A stretch of 64,000 bases of DNA from Larsenimonas rhizosphaerae (GTDB taxonomy: Bacteria > Pseudomonadota > Gammaproteobacteria > Pseudomonadales > Halomonadaceae): NCBI RefSeq assembly GCF_023700005.1, contig NZ_JAMLJK010000001.1, positions 831,366 through 895,365 on the forward strand. Reading direction: 5' to 3'. Positions within the stretch are counted from its first letter, which is position 1. The number at the start of each line of letters is the position of its first letter. The position numbers were made by a program, and so were the translations under genes. Below the pieces are notes generated by a model. It ran no database searches and had not been told where the DNA came from. It worked only from the letters and a program-made list of their open reading frames with translations. Of the stretch, positions 31,666-42,583 are shown piece by piece.

Positions 31666-32199
31666 ATGCAACGCCGATGGCTTTTATTCATTCCGCTGGT
31701 GCTGTTCATCGCGCTGGGCGTGTTTCTGTGGAAGGGACTGGATCTGAATCCCTTTGCCCGCGACTCGGCACTGATCGACCAGGGCATGCCCGAGTTTTCC
31801 CTGACGGCGCTCGATGATCCGACCGTGAACGTGGATCGCAGTGCCCTGCTGGGCCACGTGACGCTGGTAAATGTCTGGGGCTCATGGTGCCCGACCTGCA
31901 AGGATGAAATGCCGCAACTGCTGGCGCTGCACCACAAGGGTGTTCGTATCATGGGGGTTGATTACAAGGACACGCGAGTCAAGGCACGGGACTTTCTCAA
32001 TCAGTTCGGTAACCCGTTTGATGTCAGCGTGTTTGATCCGGATGGCACCCTGGGCTTTGACCTGGGCGTCTATGGAGCCCCGGAATCCTTCATCGTGGAT
32101 GCCCGCGGGGTTATTCGCTATCACCATACGGGCTATATCAGGCCCGAGGATATTCAGGACACCATTTTGCCGGAGATCAAAAAGTGGTCATCTTCCTGA
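31666..32199 (+). CDS. ccmG: Thiol:disulfide interchange protein CcmG (DsbE)
   Basis: A 177-residue membrane-anchored thioredoxin. One N-terminal helix (LLFIPLVLFIALGVFLW) precedes a thioredoxin fold with active site GSWCPTCKDEMP at about residues 75-80. The acidic-residue motif GVDYKD and the cis-Pro region YGAPESFIVD follow. It keeps apocytochrome c CXXCH cysteines, and those of CcmH, reduced in the periplasm. It overlaps ccmH by 16 bp. Confidence 0.96.
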   Translation: MQRRWLLFIPLVLFIALGVFLWKGLDLNPFARDSALIDQGMPEFSLTALDDPTVNVDRSALLGHVTLVNVWGSWCPTCKDEMPQLLALHHKGVRIMGVDYKDTRVKARDFLNQFGNPFDVSVFDPDGTLGFDLGVYGAPESFIVDARGVIRYHHTGYIRPEDIQDTILPEIKKWSSS

Positions 32200-32690
32200 G
32201 GCTTGCCGCAGTATGGCTGGCACTGGTGGCCGGTCAGGCAATGGCCGCCGATGCCCCTGAACAGTTTGATACACCGGCCCTGGCGGCGCGTTATGACGCG
32301 CTCAACGATGTACTGCGTTGTCCGAAGTGTGAGAATCAGGCCATCGGTGATTCCCACTCCATGATTGCCGCCGACATGCGCGCAAGCGTGGCGCGCCTGT
32401 TGCGTGAGGGGCGATCCGATGAAGCCATCCGTCACTATATGGTTGAGCGCTTCGGCGACTACGTTCTTTATGATCCCCGGCTGACCCTGCGCACCTGGCT
32501 GTTGTGGGGCGGGCCGCTGCTGGTGCTGGCCATCGGGCTGGCCATCATGGTTGGCGTGGTGCGCGCCAGAACACGGTCACGGGACACTGTCTCGGCGCTG
32601 GCTCCGGAAGAACAGGCCAGGCTGGATGATCTGCTGGGCGATCCCCTGCGTACTACCAACCATTCGACAGACCGCAGGGACCCATCATGA
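32184..32690 (+). CDS. ccmH: Cytochrome c maturation protein CcmH
   Basis: A 168-residue protein with a cleavable signal peptide (LRLAAVWLALVAGQAMA), a periplasmic three-helix domain with the redox motif LRCPKCENQAIGDSHS (about residues 44-58) and one C-terminal membrane helix (WGGPLLVLAIGLAIMVGVV). It is the short CcmH form, with CcmI separate. It reduces or binds apocytochrome c cysteines before heme attachment. It begins at GTG 32184 inside the end of ccmG and overlaps ccmI (ATGA). Confidence 0.95.
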   Translation: MVIFLRLAAVWLALVAGQAMAADAPEQFDTPALAARYDALNDVLRCPKCENQAIGDSHSMIAADMRASVARLLREGRSDEAIRHYMVERFGDYVLYDPRLTLRTWLLWGGPLLVLAIGLAIMVGVVRARTRSRDTVSALAPEEQARLDDLLGDPLRTTNHSTDRRDPS

Positions 32691-33949
32691 TGGATTTATG
32701 GATAGGCCTGGTCGCGTTGAGTGTGCTGGCTTCCCTGTTCATGCTGTTGCCGCTGTGGCGATCCCGGCAGACAGCCGATGCCCTGGCACAGGCTGACAGG
32801 GATGATGATTACGTGCGGGAAAACACACGCATCTACCGGCAGCGACTGGCGGCGCTGACAGGCGAGTATGCCGATGGCATGCTGGACCAGCCCACTTTCG
32901 AGGCGGAACGGGCCGAGCTGTCACGCCAGTTGCTGGGCGATGTCGAGGGGCATCGTCGCGCGCCGCTCGGGAGCGCCCGGCAGGGCCTGTGGGCAATACC
33001 GGTCGTGGCCGTTCTGGTGATTGGCGGCGGGCTGTGGAGCTATCAGCGCTATGGCAACAGTGATGACCTTGCCCTGTATGAAACGGCGCAGCACCTCAAG
33101 GCCGATCCTGCTGCCGATGCAGCCGACTACATAGCCGCCTTTGAAGCTCATGCGCGTCAGCAGCCGGATAACCCTGATGTCTGGCAAACCCTTTTTCCCC
33201 TGTACCGGGATCAGGGCCGGTTTCTGCAGGCGGCCCACAGCCTTGACGAGCTGATGCGATTGAAGGGGCGTCAGCCGGAGCTGCTGGCGCTGGCAGCCCA
33301 GATGCAGTATTTCGCTGATGACCAGACCCTGACCGATCACAGCAGGGCACTACTGGATGATGCGCTGGCGGCCGATGCCGGCAATGCGACTGCCCACAGC
33401 CTGCTGGGGCTGGCGGCCTTTCGTCAGGGCCAGTATGCCGGCGCCGTGGAGCACTGGCAGATTGCTGCTGCCGGATTCCGGAACGAAAGCAGCGTTCGCG
33501 CCATGCAGGAAGGAATTCGCATTGCACGTCAGAAGGGCGGGTTGAGTGCGGCGCCGAAGGCTGATGCGTCGGACAGTGTCTCGCCAGGCGATGCGGTGGC
33601 CGCGCAGGTGCAGGTCAGTGCATCACTGGGGGCTCGTGTGCCGAAGGCTCTGGGCCGCAAGGCCATGGTCTTTATCGTGGCGCGGGACCCCGCTCGTCCG
33701 GATGCTCCTCCCCTGGCGGTGGTGCGTCGGCCGGTCTCGGCGCTGCCGGTTACACTGACGCTGGATGACAGCAAGGCCATGGCGCCCTCGTTTACGCTAT
33801 CGAGTGCAGACCGGGTCAGTATCAGTGCGCGTATTTCACGGACAGGCACGGCGCGCCCGGCTCCGGGTGACTGGGTCAGTCATGCACAGACGGTGACGGT
33901 GCGGGGCAGTGGTCCCGTGACACTCGTGATTGATCATGCCAGACCCTGA
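32687..33949 (+). CDS. ccmI: Cytochrome c maturation protein CcmI (TPR)
   Basis: A 420-residue protein with two N-terminal membrane helices (about 5-22 and 100-117) enclosing a cytoplasmic leucine-zipper-like loop (VRENTRIYRQRLAALTGEY...). A periplasmic TPR region follows (about 130-270; NPDVWQTLFPLYRDQGRFLQAAHSLDELMRL, then NATAHSLLGLAAFRQGQYAGAVEHW). A C-terminal beta-rich domain (about 300-418) resembles those of other long CcmI proteins. It presents apocytochrome c to the CcmFH lyase. Last gene of the operon. Confidence 0.92.
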   Translation: MMDLWIGLVALSVLASLFMLLPLWRSRQTADALAQADRDDDYVRENTRIYRQRLAALTGEYADGMLDQPTFEAERAELSRQLLGDVEGHRRAPLGSARQGLWAIPVVAVLVIGGGLWSYQRYGNSDDLALYETAQHLKADPAADAADYIAAFEAHARQQPDNPDVWQTLFPLYRDQGRFLQAAHSLDELMRLKGRQPELLALAAQMQYFADDQTLTDHSRALLDDALAADAGNATAHSLLGLAAFRQGQYAGAVEHWQIAAAGFRNESSVRAMQEGIRIARQKGGLSAAPKADASDSVSPGDAVAAQVQVSASLGARVPKALGRKAMVFIVARDPARPDAPPLAVVRRPVSALPVTLTLDDSKAMAPSFTLSSADRVSISARISRTGTARPAPGDWVSHAQTVTVRGSGPVTLVIDHARP

Positions 33950-34019
33950 TGTTCAGGGCCTGGCCCACTGGCAGTAATGCAGGCCAACCACCTTTTACCC
34001 ACGACCAACGGCGGGATGA

Positions 34020-37000
34020 ATGCGGCTCAAGTCGATCAAGCTGGCAGGGTTCAAATCCTTTGTAGACCCGGTCACAGTGCCTTTTGAAAGCAATATGACG
34101 TCGATTGTCGGGCCCAACGGCTGCGGCAAGTCCAACGTGATTGATGCCGTGCGCTGGGTCATGGGCGAGTCTTCGGCCAAGATGCTGCGCGGCGAATCAA
34201 TGGCCGACGTGATCTTCAATGGCTCGACCGGTCGCAAGCCGGTCGGGCAGGCCACGATCGAACTGCTGTTTGATAACCAGGATGGCAGCCTGGGGGGGCA
34301 GTATGCCGAATACCGGGAAATAGCCGTCAAGCGGTTGGTCACTCGGGACGGGCAGTCGCTTTATTACTTCAATGGGCAGAAGTGTCGTCGTCGTGACATT
34401 GCCGATCTGTTCATGGGAACGGGGCTGGGGCCGCGCTCCTACGCCATTATCGGGCAGGGGATGATCTCGCGGCTGATTGAAGCACGGCCGGATGAGTTGC
34501 GTGCCACCATCGAGGAGGCTGCCGGCATTTCACGCTACAAGGAGCGCCGGCGCGAGACTGAAAACCGCATGCGCCGTACCCAGGAAAACCTGGAGCGCCT
34601 GGATGACCTGCGTGAAGAACTCGACAAGCAGCTTGAACGGCTCAAGCGGCAGGCCGACGCTGCCCGTCGCTATCAGGAGCTCAAGGGGAGGGAGCATCGT
34701 CTCAGGGGCGAGCTGGCGCTGATGCGTGGGCGAGCGCTGCGCGACCAGCAGCAGCAGCAGGCCCACCGGGTGCGTGAGCTCGAAATCGAGGTTGAAAAAA
34801 ATGTCTTCGGTGTTCGGGAAAGCGAAAGCGGCCTTGAGCAGGCGCGCAGTGCCCACGATGACATGGCCGACACGCTGGAGCAGCATCAGGCGGCCTTTTA
34901 TGAAACCGGAGCCGCCATCGCCCGCATCGAGCAATCCATCGAACATGCCAGAAGCCGTGAGCAGCAGCTTGCCGCTGACCTTGACAATGCGCGCCGCGAG
35001 CTTGGTGAGCTGGAGCAGCTCGGCAGTGATGATGTTCGACGGCTGGAGGATATCGATACCCGGCTGGAGGCGCTGGCCCCCGAGCAGGAGACCGCCCAGG
35101 AGCAGCTTGAGCTGCTGACCGACCAGCTCGAACAGGCCCGCATGATGCAGGAGCAGGCGCAGGAAGACTGGGATCATTTCAGTGAAGAGGATCAGGCCGC
35201 GTCACGTCAGGCCGAGCGCCTGCAGCAGGAGATTCGTCAGCATGAAAGTCGGTTGCGCGAACTGGAGCAGCAGCGACATCGTCGTCAGGCCCAGTGGCAG
35301 GAATTACCGGAAGACGCCGCCCTGCGCGAAGAGTACCACCTCAGCCAGACAGATCGGGAAGGGCTGGATGAGCAGCTCGCCGATGCGGACATGCAGCGGG
35401 AGACGCTTCAGGCCCGGCGCAGCGATGCGGCGCAGACCCTGACCGATGCCGGGACACGCCGGGATGCACTGGTACGGGAACAGACTACCCTGCAGGGCGA
35501 GCTGGCTTCTCTTGAGGCTCTGATTGAGGCGGCCCTGGGGCAGGATGATGACAGCCTGGACGAGTACCTGACACGGCTGGACTGGCGCAGCACGCCCCGA
35601 CTGGGCGAGCAGCTGGAGGTGGATGGCGACTGGGCGACTGCCGCTGAATGGGTCCTGTCTCCCTGGTTGACGGCACGCGTGGGCACTGCGCTGCCGCCGG
35701 AGGTGTCACAGCATCAGCTGCCTCAGGGCGAGCTGGCGTTGCTGGAACAGGCAAGGATCGCTCCGGAACCCGGCACACTGGGTGCTCATGTCGGACAGGC
35801 CGGTGCACTGGGAGCCTGGCTCAATACCATTGTATGTGCTGACACCGATGAGCAGGCCTGGGCGCAGCGGGCGCAGCTTGAGCCGCATCAAAGCGTGATT
35901 TCCCCTGAAGGATTATGGCTCGGGCCTCACTGGGTACGCCGACGTGGCGAGCGCGAGGGCGTGGATAACCTGCTGGCACGCCGCCAGCGTCGGGACAGCA
36001 TTACCGCTACCCTTGGCGAGCTGGACATGCAGATCGAGGCGCTCGACGACGCGCTGGTCGTGGCGCGTCAGGCTCGTGACAGCAGTGATGAAGCCATCGA
36101 GCAGCTGCGCCTTGATGAGCGCCGCCTGAATGAGGCTCGCCAGCAGGCCGCACTGAAGGAAAGCAACCTGTCGACCCGGCTGGAGCATGCACAGGGTCGG
36201 CGCAACGAGCTTTCCGAGGAGCTGTCATCTCTGGCCGAACAGGATGAGGATATCCGTCTGACACTTGAGGCTGCCCGGGAGCAGTGGCAGGCCGCCATGG
36301 AAACGGTAGAGGCCAACAGCGCTCGCCGCGAGCAGCTCGCGCAACGCCGCAATGATGCCCGTATGACGCTGGGGCAGTACCGGGCCCGGGAGGCGCCGCT
36401 TCGAGAGCAGTACAGTGCGCTGGAGCTGGAGCGTCAGCGACTGGTTACCGAGCGGCAGGGGCTGAACAATCAGCGTGAGCGCAGCGATGAGCAGCGCGAG
36501 AGACTGCAGGAAAAATGTGAGCTGCTGGCCGAACAACTCGAGGAACTCCGGGCACCGGGAGAGGAAACGCGCGAGACACTGGAAATGCTGCTGGACCAGC
36601 GGGGGCGCCAGGAGCAGACGCTGAATGAGCATCGTGACCGGTCCCAGCACCTGGCTGAACGCATGCGTACCCTCGAACAGCAGCGTCAGGCCCATGAACA
36701 TCGGCTGAGTGAACTGCGCGAGGCGCTTGAAAAGGGACGCATGGACGTCCAGGCGCTGTCGATGAAGGCCGATACGCAGGACGAGTTGCTGCGCGACATG
36801 GAGCATGATGCCGCGCTGCTGGCCGAGCAATTGCCGGACAGCGCCAGCATCGATGACTGGCACAGTGAGCTTGAGCGCACCGGTGAGCGTATCAAGCGGC
36901 TGGGTGCCATCAATCTCGCGGCCATCGAGGAGTATGACCAGCAGGCCGAGCGGCGGGATTATCTGGAAGCCCAGCATGGTGAGCTGACGGAAGCCCTTGA

Positions 37001-37514
37001 AACGCTCGAGAAGGCAATCCGCAAGATCGACCAGGAAACCCGTGTGCGGTTCCGACAGACCTTTGATGACATCAATGCCGGATTCGAGGCGCTGTTTCCG
37101 CGGGTATTCGGTGGCGGCGCGGCCTGGCTTACCCTGACCGGCGATGACCTGCTGGAGACTGGTGTCGCCATCATGGCCCGCCCGCCGGGCAAGAAGAACA
37201 GCACCATTCACCTGCTGTCCGGCGGAGAAAAGGCGCTGACGGCCCTGTCGCTGGTCTTTGCGATCTTCAAGCTCAATCCGGCACCCTTCTGCATGCTGGA
37301 TGAGGTCGATGCTCCGCTGGATGATGCCAATGTGGGCCGCTACGCGCGGCTGGTAAAGGAAATGTCGGACACCGTTCAGTTCATCTACATTACCCATAAC
37401 AAGATTGCGATGGAGGCGGCTGATCAGCTGATGGGCGTGACCATGCAGGAACCTGGCGTCTCCCGACTGGTCGCAGTAGGGGTGGAACAGGCTGCCGAGC
37501 TGGCCCAAGCCTGA
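34020..37514 (+). CDS. smc: Chromosome segregation ATPase SMC
   Basis: An 1164-residue SMC protein. The N-terminal head has Walker A GPNGCGKSN at residues 31-39, followed by MGTGLGPRSYAIIGQGMIS. Two long coiled coils flank the hinge, centred on about residues 500-640 (WVLSPWLTARVGTALPP, GAHVGQAGALGAWLNTIVCAD). The C-terminal head has the ABC signature LLSGGEKALTALSLVFA and Walker B FCMLDEVDAPLDDAN. It compacts and organises DNA as a dimer. No scpA or scpB lies nearby. It precedes zipA and ligA, a common order in Pseudomonas-like genomes with SMC rather than MukB. Confidence 0.97.
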   Translation: MRLKSIKLAGFKSFVDPVTVPFESNMTSIVGPNGCGKSNVIDAVRWVMGESSAKMLRGESMADVIFNGSTGRKPVGQATIELLFDNQDGSLGGQYAEYREIAVKRLVTRDGQSLYYFNGQKCRRRDIADLFMGTGLGPRSYAIIGQGMISRLIEARPDELRATIEEAAGISRYKERRRETENRMRRTQENLERLDDLREELDKQLERLKRQADAARRYQELKGREHRLRGELALMRGRALRDQQQQQAHRVRELEIEVEKNVFGVRESESGLEQARSAHDDMADTLEQHQAAFYETGAAIARIEQSIEHARSREQQLAADLDNARRELGELEQLGSDDVRRLEDIDTRLEALAPEQETAQEQLELLTDQLEQARMMQEQAQEDWDHFSEEDQAASRQAERLQQEIRQHESRLRELEQQRHRRQAQWQELPEDAALREEYHLSQTDREGLDEQLADADMQRETLQARRSDAAQTLTDAGTRRDALVREQTTLQGELASLEALIEAALGQDDDSLDEYLTRLDWRSTPRLGEQLEVDGDWATAAEWVLSPWLTARVGTALPPEVSQHQLPQGELALLEQARIAPEPGTLGAHVGQAGALGAWLNTIVCADTDEQAWAQRAQLEPHQSVISPEGLWLGPHWVRRRGEREGVDNLLARRQRRDSITATLGELDMQIEALDDALVVARQARDSSDEAIEQLRLDERRLNEARQQAALKESNLSTRLEHAQGRRNELSEELSSLAEQDEDIRLTLEAAREQWQAAMETVEANSARREQLAQRRNDARMTLGQYRAREAPLREQYSALELERQRLVTERQGLNNQRERSDEQRERLQEKCELLAEQLEELRAPGEETRETLEMLLDQRGRQEQTLNEHRDRSQHLAERMRTLEQQRQAHEHRLSELREALEKGRMDVQALSMKADTQDELLRDMEHDAALLAEQLPDSASIDDWHSELERTGERIKRLGAINLAAIEEYDQQAERRDYLEAQHGELTEALETLEKAIRKIDQETRVRFRQTFDDINAGFEALFPRVFGGGAAWLTLTGDDLLETGVAIMARPPGKKNSTIHLLSGGEKALTALSLVFAIFKLNPAPFCMLDEVDAPLDDANVGRYARLVKEMSDTVQFIYITHNKIAMEAADQLMGVTMQEPGVSRLVAVGVEQAAELAQA

Positions 37515-37702
37515 TAACATGCACGCAGTGACCGTTTTGTGGTATTAAAGTGACGATAAATGACGTTCAGGCGTCAACAGCATAATAACAGGGCGCAGAC
37601 CCGGCTGAAGGCATACGGGACAGGCCATACGAGAGCCTTTCGATACTGGTGACTGTTGCGTACAAGGGTATGTGCGCGGCTACAACTACAGGCAAGATAC
37701 CC

Positions 37703-38563
37703 ATGGAATTAAGAGAGTGGTTGATAATTCTCGGTCTGGTGCTGGTCGCCATCATCATCATTGATGGCGTAAGGCGGCTAAAGCATCAACGAGGTATCCC
37801 ACGGCTTGATCTGTCCAGGGATCTGGACGTCAACGACGAGCGTGAAGAAGACCTCCGTGAAGCGCAGACCAACTGGGAACTGCCGAACGGTGGCGCCCGG
37901 TATGCCTCCGACGGCGGCCCGGTGGCTGCGCGTCGTCATGATGCGCAGGACGAGGAAGTGCCGGTTGCCGAGGAGGCCGGAGTAGATGAGGCTTCGATGC
38001 ATGCCGACGCATTTGACGAAGATCCACTCGGTGATAACGTGACGCGCCATCCGATGGTCGAGCGGGCAATGCGCCACGCGATCCCCGCGGATGCACTGGC
38101 CCGCGACGCGCTTGCCAATGCCGATGAGCTGATCGTGATCAGCGTGTTTTCCCGGGATGACGCCGGTTTTGAAGGCACGACACTACTGCAGTTGCTGCTG
38201 GCCTGTGGTCTGCGTTATAGCCCCGACATGCATGTCTTCCACCGTTTTGAAACCGAAAGCGATGACAGTGCCCTGCAGTTCTCGATGGTCAACTCGGTCA
38301 AGCCGGGTATATTCGACCTTGAGGCCATGGATGACTTTGCCACGCCTGGCGTGACCTTCTTGATGCCGCTTCCCGGCGCGGACGATACGGCCGCCGCCTT
38401 TGAAGCCATGCTTGAAACGGCGATGGTGATCGTTCGCAACCTGGGCGGCGAGCTCAAGGACGAGAACCAGAGCGTAATGACGGCCCAGACCATCGAATTT
38501 GCACGTCAGCGCGTGCATGAATTCGAGCGCCGCTGGCGTCTGCATCGGCAGCAGGCCACCTGA
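37703..38563 (+). CDS. zipA: Cell division protein ZipA
   Basis: A 286-residue bitopic protein. The start at 37703 (MELREWLIILGLVLVAIIIIDGVRRL) gives an N-out single membrane helix at the very N-terminus, as in ZipA; the longer frame upstream would disrupt that. A charged linker (about 35-140) precedes the C-terminal FtsZ-binding domain (ADELIVISVFSRDDAGFEGTTLLQLLLACGLRYSPDMHVFHRF..., then FSMVNSVKPGIFDLEAMDDF and TPGVTFLMPLPG). ZipA tethers FtsZ to the membrane during septum formation. A strong terminator follows. Confidence 0.96.
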   Translation: MELREWLIILGLVLVAIIIIDGVRRLKHQRGIPRLDLSRDLDVNDEREEDLREAQTNWELPNGGARYASDGGPVAARRHDAQDEEVPVAEEAGVDEASMHADAFDEDPLGDNVTRHPMVERAMRHAIPADALARDALANADELIVISVFSRDDAGFEGTTLLQLLLACGLRYSPDMHVFHRFETESDDSALQFSMVNSVKPGIFDLEAMDDFATPGVTFLMPLPGADDTAAAFEAMLETAMVIVRNLGGELKDENQSVMTAQTIEFARQRVHEFERRWRLHRQQAT

Positions 38564-38584
38564 ACTGCATACGCGGTTGGTATC

Positions 38585-38613
38585 AAAGGAGGAGCCTGGT
38601 GCTCCTCCTTTTA
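38585..38613 (+). terminator. Intrinsic terminator of zipA
   Basis: AAAGGAGGAGC and GCTCCTCCTTT form an 11-bp perfect stem around a CTGGT loop, followed by a T-rich tail. It separates zipA from ligA, so ligA probably has its own promoter or depends on read-through. Confidence 0.9.
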
Positions 38614-38641
38614 TTTCGTGTCCCTTTTGACCCCTGAGTAA

Positions 38642-40974
<2,333 letters not shown>

Positions 40975-40999
40975 CTGACCCGGGCAGGGCCTGTTCATG

Positions 41000-41027
41000 A
41001 AAAAAGCGCCCCGTGGGGCGCTTTTTC
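41000..41027. terminator. Bidirectional terminator after UPF0270 / 2HCT transporter
   Basis: AAAAAGCGCCC and GGGCGCTTTTT form the arms of a strong hairpin with a CGTG loop and U-tracts in both directions. It separates the convergent ligA-UPF0270 operon and the transporter gene. Confidence 0.9.
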
Positions 41028-41044
41028 GTGCGTGCTCAGGTCGT

Positions 41045-42349
41045 TCAGGTAAAGAACATCGGCACGACCAGGCTCGAGATCAGCAGGATCAGCGCACCAC
41101 CCAGACGAGACGAGATCTGGGCAAACGGCATCAGCTGCATGCGCTTGGCGGCAGAAAGTACGGCAACATCCCCGGTACCGCCCATGTTGGCCATGCACAG
41201 ACCGGCCGTGATGGCTGCTTCGATTGGATAAAAGCCGACCAGTTTGCCAAGCAGGCCTGCGCCGAAGGCGGCGCCGGCCACGACGGCAAATACGATCATG
41301 ACATAGGTGATCGAGATGGCGTCAATTACCTGTCCCAGATCGGTATAGGCAATGCCGATGCCGAACAGCAGGGCAAAGGTCCAGTTTTTGGCGACAAAGC
41401 GGAACCAGTGTGCCGCTGCATCGTTGATGAACTCTGGTACCAGGTTCGTGATTTTCATGGCGGCTACCAGCACAATCATCAGCGCGTAGGGGTGGAGCGG
41501 AATGAACTCGCCCAGAATCTGACCGGCAGTAAAGAAGCTCAGGGCGATGACCAGGCCAATGCCGAGTTTGGAAATGTCCACGGGTGTGGTCTTTTCCTCG
41601 ATTTCAACGCCCGGCATCATCTGGCCATTGCCTGACAGGCTTGGCATGCGGTTTGCCAGCCCGTTGAGCAGTCCGGCAATGATGATGGCAAAGACGTTAC
41701 CCAGCGCCAGCGCCGGCACCAGAATAGAGATGTAATAGCTGGCCGGCTGACCCAGCAGCTGCTCGTAGATCTGGCTCATCGGCACGGCACCGGCACCCAT
41801 GCCGCCGCCCATGATCGGCAGTGTAATGACGACAACGGCGTCCTGGGGCGAAAAGCCCATGACCATGCCGACTGCGATGGCAAACAGGCAGGCAAACAGC
41901 ACTGCCGCCAGCAAGGGCAGGGCAAAGCGCGTACCGACCTTGACCAGGATCCTGGAATCCATGCCGAGGATGCTGCCGGTAATCAGTGCGGCGATATAGA
42001 AGTTCAGGAAACCGCCGCCCTTCATGAAGGACGTCACGCCGGTGGTTACCGTTTCCGGCAGCACGTTGAAGTACACCATGGTTGCGGCACCGAAAATGGC
42101 CAGAATGGCCCCGCCGCCCAGGTAGGTTTTGACAATCGGCATGTGATCGCCGATGAAGCCCAGCAGCTCGCCGATCACCATCATCACAAGCAGGGCACCG
42201 ATCATGCCCGTTGGTAATACGCCCATGTACATGGCGATGGCCATGACCACGGCCACTACGGCAAAGACCGGCAGGGGAATATTGAAAATACGCAGACTCG
42301 AGGCAGGGACAGTCGCTGAGGCTGTCGCGCTGCTGGTAGAATCACTCAT
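41045..42349 (-). CDS. 2-hydroxycarboxylate transporter (CitS/CimH/MaeN family)
   Basis: A 434-residue inner-membrane secondary transporter with about 11-12 hydrophobic helices. The two GGxG reentrant-loop motifs that define the 2HCT family are present: LPIMGGGMGAGAVPMSQIY (about residue 180) and AGLCMANMGGTGDVAVLSAAKRM (about residue 390). Members take up citrate and/or malate with Na+ or H+. The start at 42349 (MSDSTSSATAS) was chosen over a longer frame. It is divergent from a CitA/CitB-type two-component system that very probably controls it. Exact substrate (citrate versus malate) cannot be told. Confidence 0.92.
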   Translation of the reverse strand: MSDSTSSATASATVPASSLRIFNIPLPVFAVVAVVMAIAMYMGVLPTGMIGALLVMMVIGELLGFIGDHMPIVKTYLGGGAILAIFGAATMVYFNVLPETVTTGVTSFMKGGGFLNFYIAALITGSILGMDSRILVKVGTRFALPLLAAVLFACLFAIAVGMVMGFSPQDAVVVITLPIMGGGMGAGAVPMSQIYEQLLGQPASYYISILVPALALGNVFAIIIAGLLNGLANRMPSLSGNGQMMPGVEIEEKTTPVDISKLGIGLVIALSFFTAGQILGEFIPLHPYALMIVLVAAMKITNLVPEFINDAAAHWFRFVAKNWTFALLFGIGIAYTDLGQVIDAISITYVMIVFAVVAGAAFGAGLLGKLVGFYPIEAAITAGLCMANMGGTGDVAVLSAAKRMQLMPFAQISSRLGGALILLISSLVVPMFFT

Positions 42350-42489
42350 GATGTGGCTCCACGGGTTGGCCCGTAAACGTGCGGAAGAAATATCCGGCAA
42401 CGTATGTGGTTATCGAATGGCCGCCGGGCGGCAGCTGGTTCAGGGTCACGAGGATACGGGTTTGCACCGTGTCGCCAATCTTTGCGTAG

Positions 42490-42517
42490 TTTAAAAATCG
42501 TTTCGTAACTTAAAAAA
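42490..42517. promoter_or_regulatory. A/T-rich direct repeats in the transporter/CitA intergenic region
   Basis: TTAAAAA occurs at 42491-42497 and again at 42110+400 (42110 offset is 42510-42516), about two helical turns apart. These lie in the 234-bp region between the divergent transporter and histidine-kinase genes. CitB/DpiA-type regulators favour A/T-rich targets, so these are candidate sites only. Confidence 0.35.
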
Positions 42518-42583
42518 GCATACCCGCTGCGCGCTGCACATTTGCCGGTTTCAAAACATGCCACCAAGGTCGATCAGCCCGTC

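Noticed and set aside
36225-37520. 431-codon minus-strand open frame opposite smc
   Set aside because: Antisense to the SMC C-terminal half; Leu/Gln-rich translation mirrors coiled-coil codons.
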